Below the pieces are notes generated by a model, which was given only the letters and a program-made list of their open reading frames with translations, was not told the DNA's origin and ran no database searches. The translations under genes and the position numbers were made by a program. A stretch of 64,000 nt of DNA, taken from Hyphomicrobiales bacterium. Its GTDB lineage: Bacteria; Pseudomonadota; Alphaproteobacteria; Rhizobiales; Rhizobiaceae. Shown here piece after piece: positions 28,060 through 36,381 of the stretch. Position 1 is the first letter of the stretch. Each line of letters starts with the position of its first letter. The stretch lies in assembly GCA_900467685.1 (NCBI GenBank), contig UBQX01000010.1:62001-126000 (forward strand), written 5' to 3'.

Positions 28060-28485
28060 ATGACCGAATTCACTCCCCTCATGTCCTTTGCAGGCGGTCT
28101 GCTGATTGGCCTCTCGGCCGTCACGCTTATGCTCTTCTGGGGCCGCATTGCCGGCATGACGGCGATCCTGGGCGGCATCCTGCCCCCGCTCGACCGTGAC
28201 TGGGCCTGGAAGGCCACGTTCCTCGCAGGCGCGGTTCTTGCGCCGGCCGCTCTGGCACTGTCTGGCGTGAAGGTCGAATTCGAGACGCCCGTTCCGCTCG
28301 CCGCCCTGATCGTCGGCGGTATCGTGACCGGCATCGGCGTCACCTTCGGTTCCGGCTGCACCTCCGGTCACGGCATTTGCGGCCTGGCACGCTTCTCCAA
28401 GCGCTCGGCCGTTGCCACGCTCACCTTCATGGCCTTCGCCTTCCTCACGACCTTTGTCATCCGTCACATCTTCGGAGGCTTCTGA
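28060..28485 (+). CDS. pmpA: YeeE/YedE-type sulfur transport subunit PmpA
   Basis: A 141-residue membrane protein with four hydrophobic segments. It carries the conserved GSGCTSGHGICGLARFS motif, whose cysteine is used by YeeE-like thiosulfate/sulfur transporters. The two-gene arrangement with a second YeeE-like half (next gene) is known as PmpAB. The ATG at 28060 is chosen because the upstream 20 codons add no family sequence. In relatives it is regulated by the sulfide-sensing repressor BigR, which is not in this window. Confidence 0.88.
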   Translation: MTEFTPLMSFAGGLLIGLSAVTLMLFWGRIAGMTAILGGILPPLDRDWAWKATFLAGAVLAPAALALSGVKVEFETPVPLAALIVGGIVTGIGVTFGSGCTSGHGICGLARFSKRSAVATLTFMAFAFLTTFVIRHIFGGF

Positions 28486-28943
28486 TGCGCTACGTCACCG
28501 TCTTTTTCATCGGCGCGCTGTTCGGCCTCGGCATCGTGATCTCCGGCATGGGCAATCCGGCCAAGGTGCTGAACTTCTTCGACCTCGCCGGCACCTTCGA
28601 TCCGAGCCTGATCTTCGTCATGGCCGGCGCGCTTTCCGTGGCTGTTCCCGGCTATGCGGTGATCTTCCGCCGCCGGCAGAAGCCGGTCTTCGGCGAAACC
28701 TTCGTCCTCCCCAAGGCAAAGCTCATCGATCGCAAGCTCGTCGGCGGCTCGGCCGTCTTCGGCATCGGCTGGGGCATTGCCGGCTTCTGTCCGGGTGCGG
28801 CCATACCGGCGCTGGGTCTCGGTCACTCCAGTGCGCTGATCTTTGTCGCCGCGATGCTTGTCGGCATATTCGTGGCCCGGTTTCTCAGCCAGGCTGATTT
28901 CTTCGCCGCCCCGGCAAAGCCGACCCCGGTCAGCAAGACCTGA
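28485..28943 (+). CDS. pmpB: YeeE/YedE-type sulfur transport subunit PmpB
   Basis: A 152-residue membrane protein that pairs with PmpA to form a functional sulfur transporter. The [16 protein letters not shown] and [16 protein letters not shown] segments mirror the PmpA conserved core, with a cysteine in the second. The start ATG shares one base with the stop of pmpA (TGATG), so translation is coupled; GGAGG lies seven bases upstream. The C-terminus is an about 15-residue polar tail. Confidence 0.88.
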   Translation: MRYVTVFFIGALFGLGIVISGMGNPAKVLNFFDLAGTFDPSLIFVMAGALSVAVPGYAVIFRRRQKPVFGETFVLPKAKLIDRKLVGGSAVFGIGWGIAGFCPGAAIPALGLGHSSALIFVAAMLVGIFVARFLSQADFFAAPAKPTPVSKT

Positions 28944-28959
28944 TGCAAGGAGTTTGTTC

Positions 28960-28988
28960 ACTTTACGGCCAGTAAAGTCCAAAACATA
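28960..28988. promoter_or_regulatory. Inverted repeat and repeated 10-mer after pmpAB
   Basis: actttac (28960-28966) pairs with gtaaagt (28972-28978), followed by ccaaaacata (28979-28988), the same 10-mer seen before pmpA. There is no T-tract. The next gene starts at 29058. Confidence 0.3.
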
Positions 28989-29057
28989 GAGAGATGGCTA
29001 TTGTTTGCAGCCTCCGTTGATTGTCTAATGATCATCATCAGGGGGCTGATTGTTTAA

Positions 29058-30299
29058 ATGCTCGATTTCACAACCGTTTTCGTTTTCTCGACGGCCATTT
29101 CCATCTTCGTGTGTATCGTCTGTGGTCTGGCTTGGTGGAACGATGCGACCGGGCTCGAAACGCGCCACTGGTTCATCGCCAGTCTCTTGCAGCTAACCTG
29201 CAGTTTGTTGATCATCTTGAACGATGTGATCCCGCTGGACATTGGCGGTTATTTGAGCGGCATCATTTCCACCGCGGCGAGTGGTTACCTCGCCCTGGGT
29301 TACCGCCAGCTTTATGGGCAGGACTCCCGCTCGCGAGGAATCCTGTTCGTTTCTTTCTGGACCGGGACCGCCGTCTACCTGACCAAGTTTCTGACCGACG
29401 GCCAGCAGGACGGCATATGGCTGCTTTATCTGGGCGGGTCGGTCAACCTGATCGTGGCGGCGCAGGCAGTCTGCCGGGGATTGCGTGCGGAAAAACCGCA
29501 TTCGGGAGGTCAGAGATGCCGCTATGGGCGTTTCGCCGCCTATATTCTGATAGGCTACGCCGCCGCCTATGTTGTGATCTCCCCGCTCGCATTCTTCTAT
29601 CCCATCCAGTTCGTGGACGGAAAGCCGGTGTCTTTCTGGCTCCAGGTCACGACCATACCTCTGGTCCTGCTCAACATGGCGGCTTATCTCGTGACGCTCG
29701 TGGTCAAGCTGGAACGCGCCACCGAGCGGCAGCGGCATCTGGCAAATCATGACGGGCTGACCGGGGCGCTCAATCGCAAGGCCTTCTATGACGCCTGGTC
29801 GCGCCGGGCAGGGCAGGACGGCGTGCTGGTCGTGATCGACATCGACCATTTCAAGTCCGTCAACGACAGCTATGGCCATCACGCCGGCGACGACGCATTG
29901 AAAGCGTTCTGCGAGGCGGTGAAACAGGCCTTGCCGCCCGGCGCGGTCTTCGGCCGGCTCGGTGGCGAAGAGTTCGCACTTCTCCTGACCGGCTCTCATG
30001 CGGGTGACGCCGCGCATCTGCTCCACGACCTGCGCGACGTCGTGTCCGGCCTATCCGTCAGCGCCCGCGATAGTCGCGCCTTTTCGATTACCTTCTCTGC
30101 TGGCTATGTCGGCTTCGATGCGGGCGAGGACGACATGGATCGCATCTTTGCCGCCGCCGACCGCGCGCTCTATGCCGCCAAGAACGGTGGCCGGGACCGG
30201 GCCGTCGCCTTCGATCCCGGCTCGGTTCTGCGGCGCGATGTCGAACATCTGCGCTCGGCCGTGGTGTCGCCTGCCAATCCCACTCAGGTGAGTGCCTGA
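29058..30299 (+). CDS. Membrane-bound diguanylate cyclase
   Basis: Makes cyclic di-GMP from GTP. The 413-residue protein has an N-terminal membrane domain (about six to seven hydrophobic helices to residue 215) and a C-terminal GGDEF domain starting about 222. The active site GGEEF is intact at 302-306 within RLGGEEFALLL. IDIDHFKSVNDSYGHHAGD is well conserved. The inhibitory RxxD site that should lie five residues before GGEEF is not visible, so product inhibition may be weak. The membrane part would sense an unknown signal. It stands between pmpB and ileS. Confidence 0.9.
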   Translation: MLDFTTVFVFSTAISIFVCIVCGLAWWNDATGLETRHWFIASLLQLTCSLLIILNDVIPLDIGGYLSGIISTAASGYLALGYRQLYGQDSRSRGILFVSFWTGTAVYLTKFLTDGQQDGIWLLYLGGSVNLIVAAQAVCRGLRAEKPHSGGQRCRYGRFAAYILIGYAAAYVVISPLAFFYPIQFVDGKPVSFWLQVTTIPLVLLNMAAYLVTLVVKLERATERQRHLANHDGLTGALNRKAFYDAWSRRAGQDGVLVVIDIDHFKSVNDSYGHHAGDDALKAFCEAVKQALPPGAVFGRLGGEEFALLLTGSHAGDAAHLLHDLRDVVSGLSVSARDSRAFSITFSAGYVGFDAGEDDMDRIFAAADRALYAAKNGGRDRAVAFDPGSVLRRDVEHLRSAVVSPANPTQVSA

Positions 30300-30312
30300 G
30301 CCAAGGGGAAAC

Positions 30313-30337
30313 GGCGGCGATAAACTTCACCGCCGCC
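30313..30337 (+). terminator. Weak terminator after the diguanylate cyclase gene
   Basis: Stem ggcggcg (30313-30319) with cgccgcc (30331-30337) and a modest pyrimidine tail (cctttcaattt). The tail is not a clean T-run. Confidence 0.4.
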
Positions 30338-30573
30338 CCTTTCAATTTCCGTCAAAAACGCCTAGAAAGCGCCCGCTATGATGCCGCGCCGGTGGAACTT
30401 GATCATCCGAATTATTGGCCCGGCCCTTTGAGGCGCTCGTGACGCGAGCCTGCCCGAGGGTCCGGGATTTCGGCGCTTCTCTCCCGCGCCAGACTTTCAC
30501 ACCACCCGCAGATTTTCATGCGTGGGCCTTTCCCGCACCTGGCCACGCGCTACCCGATGAGTGACAGACGTCC

Positions 30574-33525
30574 ATGACCGATACCGCTGATAAAGTTGAC
30601 TATTCCTCGACCCTCTATCTGCCGCAGACGGAATTTCCGATGCGCGCCGGTCTTCCCCAGAAGGAGCCGGAAATCGTCGCCCGCTGGCAGAAGATGGAGC
30701 TTTACAAGCGCCTGCGCGCGTCTGCCGCCGGCCGCGAGAAGTTCGTCCTCCACGACGGCCCTCCTTACGCCAACGGCAACATCCATATCGGCCACGCGCT
30801 GAACAAGATCCTCAAGGACGTCATCACCCGCTCGTTCCAGATGCGCGGGTTTGACTCGAACTATGTTCCCGGTTGGGACTGCCACGGCCTGCCGATCGAA
30901 TGGAAGATCGAGGAAGCCTATCGCGCCAAGGGCAAGAACAAGGATGAGGTCGACATCAACGAATTCCGCCGCGAATGCCGCGAATTCGCGCAAGGCTGGA
31001 TCGATGTGCAGTCGGCCGAGTTCAAGCGCCTCGGCATCGAGGGCGACTTCGAAAACCCCTACACGACCATGGCCTACCACGCCGAGGCCCGCATCGCCGG
31101 CGAACTCCTGAAGATCGCCAAGTCCGGCCAGCTCTATCGCGGCTCCAAGCCGATCATGTGGTCGGTGGTGGAACGCACGGCGCTGGCGGAAGCCGAAGTG
31201 GAATATGCCGAGGTCGAGAGCGACACGATTTGGGTGAAGTTCCCGATTGTTCCCCAGAATATCGTCCGAGACGGTCCGAAGTCTCTGGTGAACAATAACG
31301 CGACCGCTCAGGATCTTTGGAGCGCCTTCGTCGTCATCTGGACCACCACCCCGTGGACAATCCCCGGCAACCGCGCCATCTCCTTCTCGTCGCGCTTCCC
31401 CTATGGCCTCTTCGAAGTCGAGACGGCAACCAATGACTTCGGCCCGCAGCCAGGCGAACGCCTGATCTTTGCAACACGTCTTGCCGATGAGGCTGCTGCC
31501 AAGGCGAAGGTCACGTTCAAGTTCATCCGCGACGTAGCGCCGGAGGAACTCGGTGGGACAACCTGCGCCCACCCGCTCGCCGCCCTCGGCTACGACTTTG
31601 CCGTCCCGCTCCTCGATGGCGATCACGTCACCGACGATGCCGGTACGGGTTTCGTCCATACCGCCCCCGGCCACGGCCGAGAGGACTTTGATGCCTGGAT
31701 GGCAGAAGCCCGCAATCTGGAAGCCCGTGGCATCTCGTCCAAGATCCCCTTCACCGTCGACGACGCCGGCTTCTACACCGAGGATGCGCCGGGCTTCGGT
31801 CCGTCGGCCGAGGGTGGTCCCGCCCGCGTCATGGACGACAACGGCAAGAAGGGCGACGCCAACAATCGCGTCATCAAGGCGCTGATCGACGCGAACAATC
31901 TCTTCGCCCGCGGCCGCATCAAGCATGACTATCCGCATTCCTGGCGCTCCAAGAAGCCGGTCATCTTCCGCAACACGCCGCAATGGTTCGTCTATATGGA
32001 CAAGGAACTGGGCGATGGTTCCACGCTGCGCTCGCGCGCGCTGAGCGCCATCGACCAGACCCGCTTCGTCCCGGCCATGGGCCAGAACCGTCTGCGCGGC
32101 ATGATTGAGCAGCGTCCGGACTGGGTACTGTCTCGCCAGCGCGCCTGGGGCGTGCCGATCGCCATCTTCGCCAAGGAAGACGGCACGGTTCTGGTGGATG
32201 ACGAGGTCAACGCCCGCATCCTCGACGCCTTCGAAAAGGAAGGCGCAGATGCCTGGTTCGCTGCCGGTGCCGCAGAGCGTTTCCTCGGCAACAAGTATGA
32301 TCCGTCCGAGTGGAAACAGGTCCGCGACATTCTCGACGTCTGGTTTGACTCGGGCTCGACGCATACCTTCACGCTGGAAGACCGCCCGGACCTGAAATGG
32401 CCGGCCGATGTCTATCTGGAAGGTTCCGACCAGCATCGCGGCTGGTTCCATTCCTCGCTGCTCGAAAGCTGCGCCACGCGCGGCCGCGCGCCCTACAACG
32501 CCGTTGTGACGCATGGTTTCACGATGGCCGAGGACGGCCGCAAGATGTCGAAGTCGCTCGGCAACCAGGTCTTCCCGCAGGACGTCATGGCGCAGTCGGG
32601 TGCGGATATCCTGCGCCTCTGGGTCATGAACACCGACTATTGGGAAGACCAGCGCCTCGGCAAGACGATCATCCAGACCAATATCGATGCCTATCGCAAG
32701 ATCCGCAACACGATCCGCTGGATGCTCGGCACGCTCGCTCACGACAAGGGCGAGGAAATCGCCTATGCCGATCTGCCGGCGCTCGAAAAGCTGATGCTGC
32801 ATCGTCTGGCGGAACTCGATGAGGTCGTGCGCAAGGGGTATGACGAATTCGACTTCAAGCGCGTCGTGCGCTCGCTGTCGGATTTCGCCAATGTCGAGCT
32901 TTCGGCCTTCTATTTCGACGTCCGCAAGGATGCGCTCTACTGCGACGCCCCGTCGTCGCTGCGTCGGCGCGCGAGCCTGCATGTCATCCGCAAGCTGTTC
33001 GAAAGCCTCGTGCTCTGGTTCGCCCCCATGCTGCCCTTCACGATGGAAGAAGCCTGGCTCTCCCGCAACCCGCAGGCTGAGTCGGTCCATCTCGAACAGT
33101 TCCCGGAAATCCCGGCAGACTGGAAGAACGAGGCGCTGGCCGCCAAGTGGGCGAAGATCCGCGAAGTCCGCAAGGTCGTCACGGGTGCTCTCGAAATCGA
33201 GCGCCGCGAAAAGCGCATCGGGTCTTCGCTGGAAGCAGCACCCGTCGTGCATGTCACGAACGGCGAACTGCTGGAAGCTCTGAAGGGCGAGGACTTCGCC
33301 GAGATCTGCATCACCTCGGATATCGTGGTTGATGGGTCGGAAGGCCCGGCGGATGCCTTCCGTCTCGATGAGGTTTCGGGCGTCTCCGTCGAGCCGAAGC
33401 TCGCCGAAGGCACCAAGTGCGCACGCTCCTGGAAGGTTACGAAGGATGTCGGTTCCGACCCGGATTATCCGGACGTTTCTGCCCGCGATGCCGCGGCTCT
33501 TCGCGAGCTTGGCGTGAAGGCCTGA
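30574..33525 (+). CDS. ileS: Isoleucyl-tRNA synthetase
   Basis: Charges tRNA-Ile and edits misactivated valine. The 983-residue protein has the HIGH motif in [19 protein letters not shown] and KMSKS in [13 protein letters not shown]. The editing domain ([13 protein letters not shown] and the [12 protein letters not shown] segment) is present, and so is an anticodon-binding C-terminus. Length is usual for alphaproteobacteria. A long open frame on the opposite strand is a shadow of high GC content. It lies behind the diguanylate cyclase with no sign of a shared transcript. Confidence 0.97.
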   Translation: MTDTADKVDYSSTLYLPQTEFPMRAGLPQKEPEIVARWQKMELYKRLRASAAGREKFVLHDGPPYANGNIHIGHALNKILKDVITRSFQMRGFDSNYVPGWDCHGLPIEWKIEEAYRAKGKNKDEVDINEFRRECREFAQGWIDVQSAEFKRLGIEGDFENPYTTMAYHAEARIAGELLKIAKSGQLYRGSKPIMWSVVERTALAEAEVEYAEVESDTIWVKFPIVPQNIVRDGPKSLVNNNATAQDLWSAFVVIWTTTPWTIPGNRAISFSSRFPYGLFEVETATNDFGPQPGERLIFATRLADEAAAKAKVTFKFIRDVAPEELGGTTCAHPLAALGYDFAVPLLDGDHVTDDAGTGFVHTAPGHGREDFDAWMAEARNLEARGISSKIPFTVDDAGFYTEDAPGFGPSAEGGPARVMDDNGKKGDANNRVIKALIDANNLFARGRIKHDYPHSWRSKKPVIFRNTPQWFVYMDKELGDGSTLRSRALSAIDQTRFVPAMGQNRLRGMIEQRPDWVLSRQRAWGVPIAIFAKEDGTVLVDDEVNARILDAFEKEGADAWFAAGAAERFLGNKYDPSEWKQVRDILDVWFDSGSTHTFTLEDRPDLKWPADVYLEGSDQHRGWFHSSLLESCATRGRAPYNAVVTHGFTMAEDGRKMSKSLGNQVFPQDVMAQSGADILRLWVMNTDYWEDQRLGKTIIQTNIDAYRKIRNTIRWMLGTLAHDKGEEIAYADLPALEKLMLHRLAELDEVVRKGYDEFDFKRVVRSLSDFANVELSAFYFDVRKDALYCDAPSSLRRRASLHVIRKLFESLVLWFAPMLPFTMEEAWLSRNPQAESVHLEQFPEIPADWKNEALAAKWAKIREVRKVVTGALEIERREKRIGSSLEAAPVVHVTNGELLEALKGEDFAEICITSDIVVDGSEGPADAFRLDEVSGVSVEPKLAEGTKCARSWKVTKDVGSDPDYPDVSARDAAALRELGVKA

Positions 33526-33537
33526 AGGTTCTTTGGT

Positions 33538-33585
33538 ATAAATATCGGATGAGGTTTGCCTTTTGGCGGCCCATCCGGTATTTAT
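33538..33585. repeat. Large inverted repeat downstream of ileS
   Basis: Fourteen-base arms (33538-33551 and 33572-33585) differ by a single G-U-compatible position and surround a 20-base loop. No T-tract follows, so it is not a classic terminator. Confidence 0.55.
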
Positions 33586-33596
33586 CGCCCGAAATT

Positions 33597-33633
33597 GGCC
33601 GGAATTTCGGTTAATGGCTTTTAAATTCCGGCC
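33597..33633. repeat. Second perfect inverted repeat downstream of ileS
   Basis: ggccggaattt (33597-33607) pairs perfectly with aaattccggcc (33623-33633) around a 15-base loop. It lies 60 bases before the lipoprotein gene. Confidence 0.55.
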
Positions 33634-33692
33634 ATAGGCCGTAGTAGAAGGCGTGCGAGTTCACGCTGTAGGCATCAGGGACAATCAGAAAC

Positions 33693-34304
33693 ATGACCTC
33701 TTGGTTTCGAGTAGCAGTCGGTATTCTTGGCGCAACGGTTTCCGTGACCGCGCTGACCGGCTGCATCAGCAGCCCGACCTACGGAACCAACAAGACGGCT
33801 GCCGAGCACCTGATGGATGATGTCGGCAGCGTTCTGGACATCACGCCGCAGAACAAGAACGACAAGATTGCCTACCAGCCGAACCCGAAGCTGGTCGTTC
33901 CTGCCCGCAAGGACCAGCTGGCTGCGCCGCAGCCGTCGGTCGCGGACGCCAAGAACAATCCGAATTGGGTCGAGAGCCCGGAAGAAACCCGCCAGCGCCT
34001 GCGCGAGGAAGCCGACCAGCAGGGCAATGGCTACCGTTCGCCGCTTCTCGGCCAGACGGCTGCCAATCAGACCAAGTCCCTTGCCGAACAGCGCCAGGCC
34101 TATCGTGAGGCCCGCAAGATCGACCAGGGCATCTATTCCGACAAGCGCCGCTTCCTCAGCGACCCGCCGCTTGATTACCGCAAGGTAGACCAGTCTGAAC
34201 TGACCGATCTCGGTACGCCCGAGAAGGTCAAGGAGCGCGAGCGCAAGAAAGAAGCGGCCGCCGCCAAGCAGACGAACCACAAGTGGTGGGATGTCTTCGA
34301 CTGA
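33693..34304 (+). CDS. Lipoprotein of unknown function
   Basis: A 203-residue lipoprotein. The signal peptide ends with the lipobox LTGC (Cys at about 24). The remainder is polar and Lys/Arg/Gln-rich, with a coiled-coil-like region (EETRQRLREEADQQ, KERERKKEAAAAKQ). Outer-membrane lipidation via Lol is expected. No characterised family is recognised. It is preceded by two inverted repeats and followed by a good terminator, so it is its own transcription unit. Confidence 0.82.
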   Translation: MTSWFRVAVGILGATVSVTALTGCISSPTYGTNKTAAEHLMDDVGSVLDITPQNKNDKIAYQPNPKLVVPARKDQLAAPQPSVADAKNNPNWVESPEETRQRLREEADQQGNGYRSPLLGQTAANQTKSLAEQRQAYREARKIDQGIYSDKRRFLSDPPLDYRKVDQSELTDLGTPEKVKERERKKEAAAAKQTNHKWWDVFD

Positions 34305-34325
34305 GGCAGCCAAGGTTGATTTGAA

Positions 34326-34357
34326 AGCCCGGAACCCCATGGTTTCGGGCTTTTTTG
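34326..34357 (+). terminator. Intrinsic terminator of the lipoprotein gene
   Basis: An 11-bp stem (34326-34336 with 34341-34351) is followed by a T-run on the plus strand. Confidence 0.88.
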
Positions 34358-34440
34358 TTTGTCCGCACCCGCCGCACCATTGCCGCATGCCACATTGTTG
34401 GACATAGATGCGAATCGGTCAAACAAGCAGGCGCTGAAAC

Positions 34441-35250
34441 ATGCCGGACATCTACCGCACAGTGATCTCGCGCGCTGCATTGACGGCGCTCGTTTCGCTC
34501 GTGGCATCGTTCGGCATTTCCTATCTCGTGGTCCCATTCATGGGCGGCCGTCTTGAAGGTGCCGGGTTGGTCATGACGCTGGTTCTGCCGGTGCTCATCG
34601 GCTTCCCTGCCAGCGCCGTTCAGTTCTGGCAGTTCGAGAAGACACGCCAGCTGAAAGACAGTCTGTGCAAGGCTCTGGTCCAGTTGGACGACGTGAACGC
34701 TGAGCTCGTCAGCGCCAACATGGAGCTTGTGCGCGAGCGCGCCCACGATCCGGCGACACGCGTGCTGACGGAAGACGTCTTCCGCGAGCGGATGCAGCAT
34801 CAACCGGATCAGCCCGATATCGGCCAGCTCGTCAGGCTTCGCGTGGATGGTCTTGCCGGCCTGCGCAAGAGCCATGGCAGCATGGCGGCCGATGCCGCGC
34901 TCTTTACCGCCGCCGCCGCCGTGCGCAGCGTCCTGCGACCATCCGATTTTGCGGGTCGCGTCGGGGAATACGATCTGGCCATCTTCATGCCGGGCTCGAC
35001 GCCCATCCTCGCGTCCCTTGCCGTCGGCTCGATGTCGCAGGCGATATCGGCCGTTCAGCTGCCATTCGACGGAAACAGCCCCCGACCGATGACGGTGTCG
35101 GCCGGCGGCGTCGAATGCGCGCCCGGCTTCGTGGTCGAAGCTGCGTTTGCCGCTGCCGAAGCCGAACTCGATCGGGCCGCAGCCCAGGGCGGCAATTGCA
35201 GCAACTGGGGCAGCCTGCGCGGCCCCGACCTGTCCCGCGGCGCGCGCTGA
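34441..35250 (+). CDS. Membrane protein with degenerate GGDEF domain
   Basis: A 269-residue protein with two membrane helices (about 10-32 and 42-62), a coiled-coil linker (LVQLDDVNAELVSANMEL) and a degraded GGDEF domain from about 100. In place of GGDEF it has GEYDL (175-179), so cyclase activity is not expected. The inhibitory RxxD site is preserved (RPSD, 166-169, at the normal distance). This suggests a cyclic-di-GMP receptor. Start 34441 has a normal context. It is followed 32 bases later by the acetyltransferase gene. Confidence 0.82.
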   Translation: MPDIYRTVISRAALTALVSLVASFGISYLVVPFMGGRLEGAGLVMTLVLPVLIGFPASAVQFWQFEKTRQLKDSLCKALVQLDDVNAELVSANMELVRERAHDPATRVLTEDVFRERMQHQPDQPDIGQLVRLRVDGLAGLRKSHGSMAADAALFTAAAAVRSVLRPSDFAGRVGEYDLAIFMPGSTPILASLAVGSMSQAISAVQLPFDGNSPRPMTVSAGGVECAPGFVVEAAFAAAEAELDRAAAQGGNCSNWGSLRGPDLSRGAR

Positions 35251-35281
35251 CCGGCGCGAACAGATTAAACCGGAGCAACAG

Positions 35282-35761
35282 ATGACCGCCACGATCCGCA
35301 AGGCCACGATCGCCGACACGCCCACCATCTTCCGCTTCATCTGCGACCTTGCCGAATTCGAGAAGGCCGCCGATCAGGTGGAGACAAGTGTCGAGCACCT
35401 GGAGAAGACGGTCTTCGGACCCGATGCCGTGGTCGATGCGCTGATCTGCGAAGAGAATGGCGAACCGCTCGCCTTCGCGCTCTGGTACTACACCTTCTCC
35501 ACCTGGCAGGGCCGCCCCGGCATCTATCTCGAAGACCTCTATGTTACCCCGGCCGCCCGCGGCCGCGGCATCGGAACGATGGTCCTGAAACATCTCGCCC
35601 AGTTCGCGCTGGAGAACGGCTACGGTCGGTTCGAATGGAGCGTGCTCGACTGGAACACGCCCGCCATCCGGACCTACGACGCAACAGGCGCCAAGCCGCA
35701 AAGCGAATGGATCCGCTATCGCCTCTCGGGCGAGGAGCTTGAGGCCTTCGCCAAGAGGTGA
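35282..35761 (+). CDS. GNAT-family acetyltransferase (diamine N-acetyltransferase-like)
   Basis: A 159-residue acetyl-CoA-dependent acetyltransferase. EDLYVTPAARGRGIGTMVL is the classical motif A, and the AEFEKAADQVETSVEHLEK and WSVLDWNTPAIRTYDATGA segments match the SSAT/thialysine acetyltransferase branch. The ATG at 35282 follows GGAG by about six bases. The acceptor amine is unknown. Its stop codon lies four bases from the 3' end of the opposite tadA gene. Confidence 0.9.
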   Translation: MTATIRKATIADTPTIFRFICDLAEFEKAADQVETSVEHLEKTVFGPDAVVDALICEENGEPLAFALWYYTFSTWQGRPGIYLEDLYVTPAARGRGIGTMVLKHLAQFALENGYGRFEWSVLDWNTPAIRTYDATGAKPQSEWIRYRLSGEELEAFAKR

Positions 35762-35764
35762 GGC

Positions 35765-36214
35765 CTAGCGTCGGTTGGCGAAGAACTCCTTGAGGATGCT
35801 GGCCGCTTGCCTTTCGGCAATGCCGGAATAGACCTCCGGTGCGTGATGGCAGGTGGGTTGTGCGTAGAAGCGTCCGCCATGATCCACGCCTCCACCTTTC
35901 GGGTCTTCGGCCCCATAGTAGAGACGCCGGATGCGGGCGAAGGAAATGGCCGCCGCGCACATGGCACACGGTTCGAGCGTCACATAGAGATCGGCATTGA
36001 TCAGCCGCTCGGAGCCGAGCTTGGCGGAAGCTTCGCGGATTGCGAGGATTTCGGCATGGGCCGTTACGTCATTGAGTTCGCGCGTGCGATTGCCGGCGCT
36101 TGCGAGGACTTCGCCGTCGAGCACGATGACCGCGCCGACCGGCACTTCGCCCCGTGCGGCAGCGGCTCGCGCCTCGGTAAGCGCCCGTTCCATGATGCGA
36201 TTTGACCCGTTCAC
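35765..36214 (-). CDS. tadA: tRNA-specific adenosine deaminase
   Basis: Converts adenosine 34 of tRNA-Arg to inosine. The 149-residue protein has HAE (zinc and catalytic Glu) and PCAMC (two zinc-binding cysteines) of the CDA superfamily, plus RIRRLYYGAEDPKGGG typical for TadA. GTG at 36214 has AAGAGG upstream; an internal ATG at 36193 is less well positioned. It is divergent from rluB with about 170 bases between. Confidence 0.95.
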   Translation of the reverse strand: MNGSNRIMERALTEARAAAARGEVPVGAVIVLDGEVLASAGNRTRELNDVTAHAEILAIREASAKLGSERLINADLYVTLEPCAMCAAAISFARIRRLYYGAEDPKGGGVDHGGRFYAQPTCHHAPEVYSGIAERQAASILKEFFANRR

Positions 36215-36381
36215 GCGAGAAACCTCTTAACGTCGTGATTACGACCTGATAAGGGACGGCAAACGAATAGGCAAATTCAGGAACAAGTCCAGCGAAAGCG
36301 TTTGCGCTTCCGAGCCGGATTTGGGTGTCGGGTGACACGAGACAGCCTGTTTGCGGCTCAAGAATAAGTGGACAGCCTCTC

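Noticed and set aside
30550..33252. Very long open frame antisense to ileS
   Set aside because: It mirrors the codon structure of ileS in a GC-rich genome; the product has no family features.
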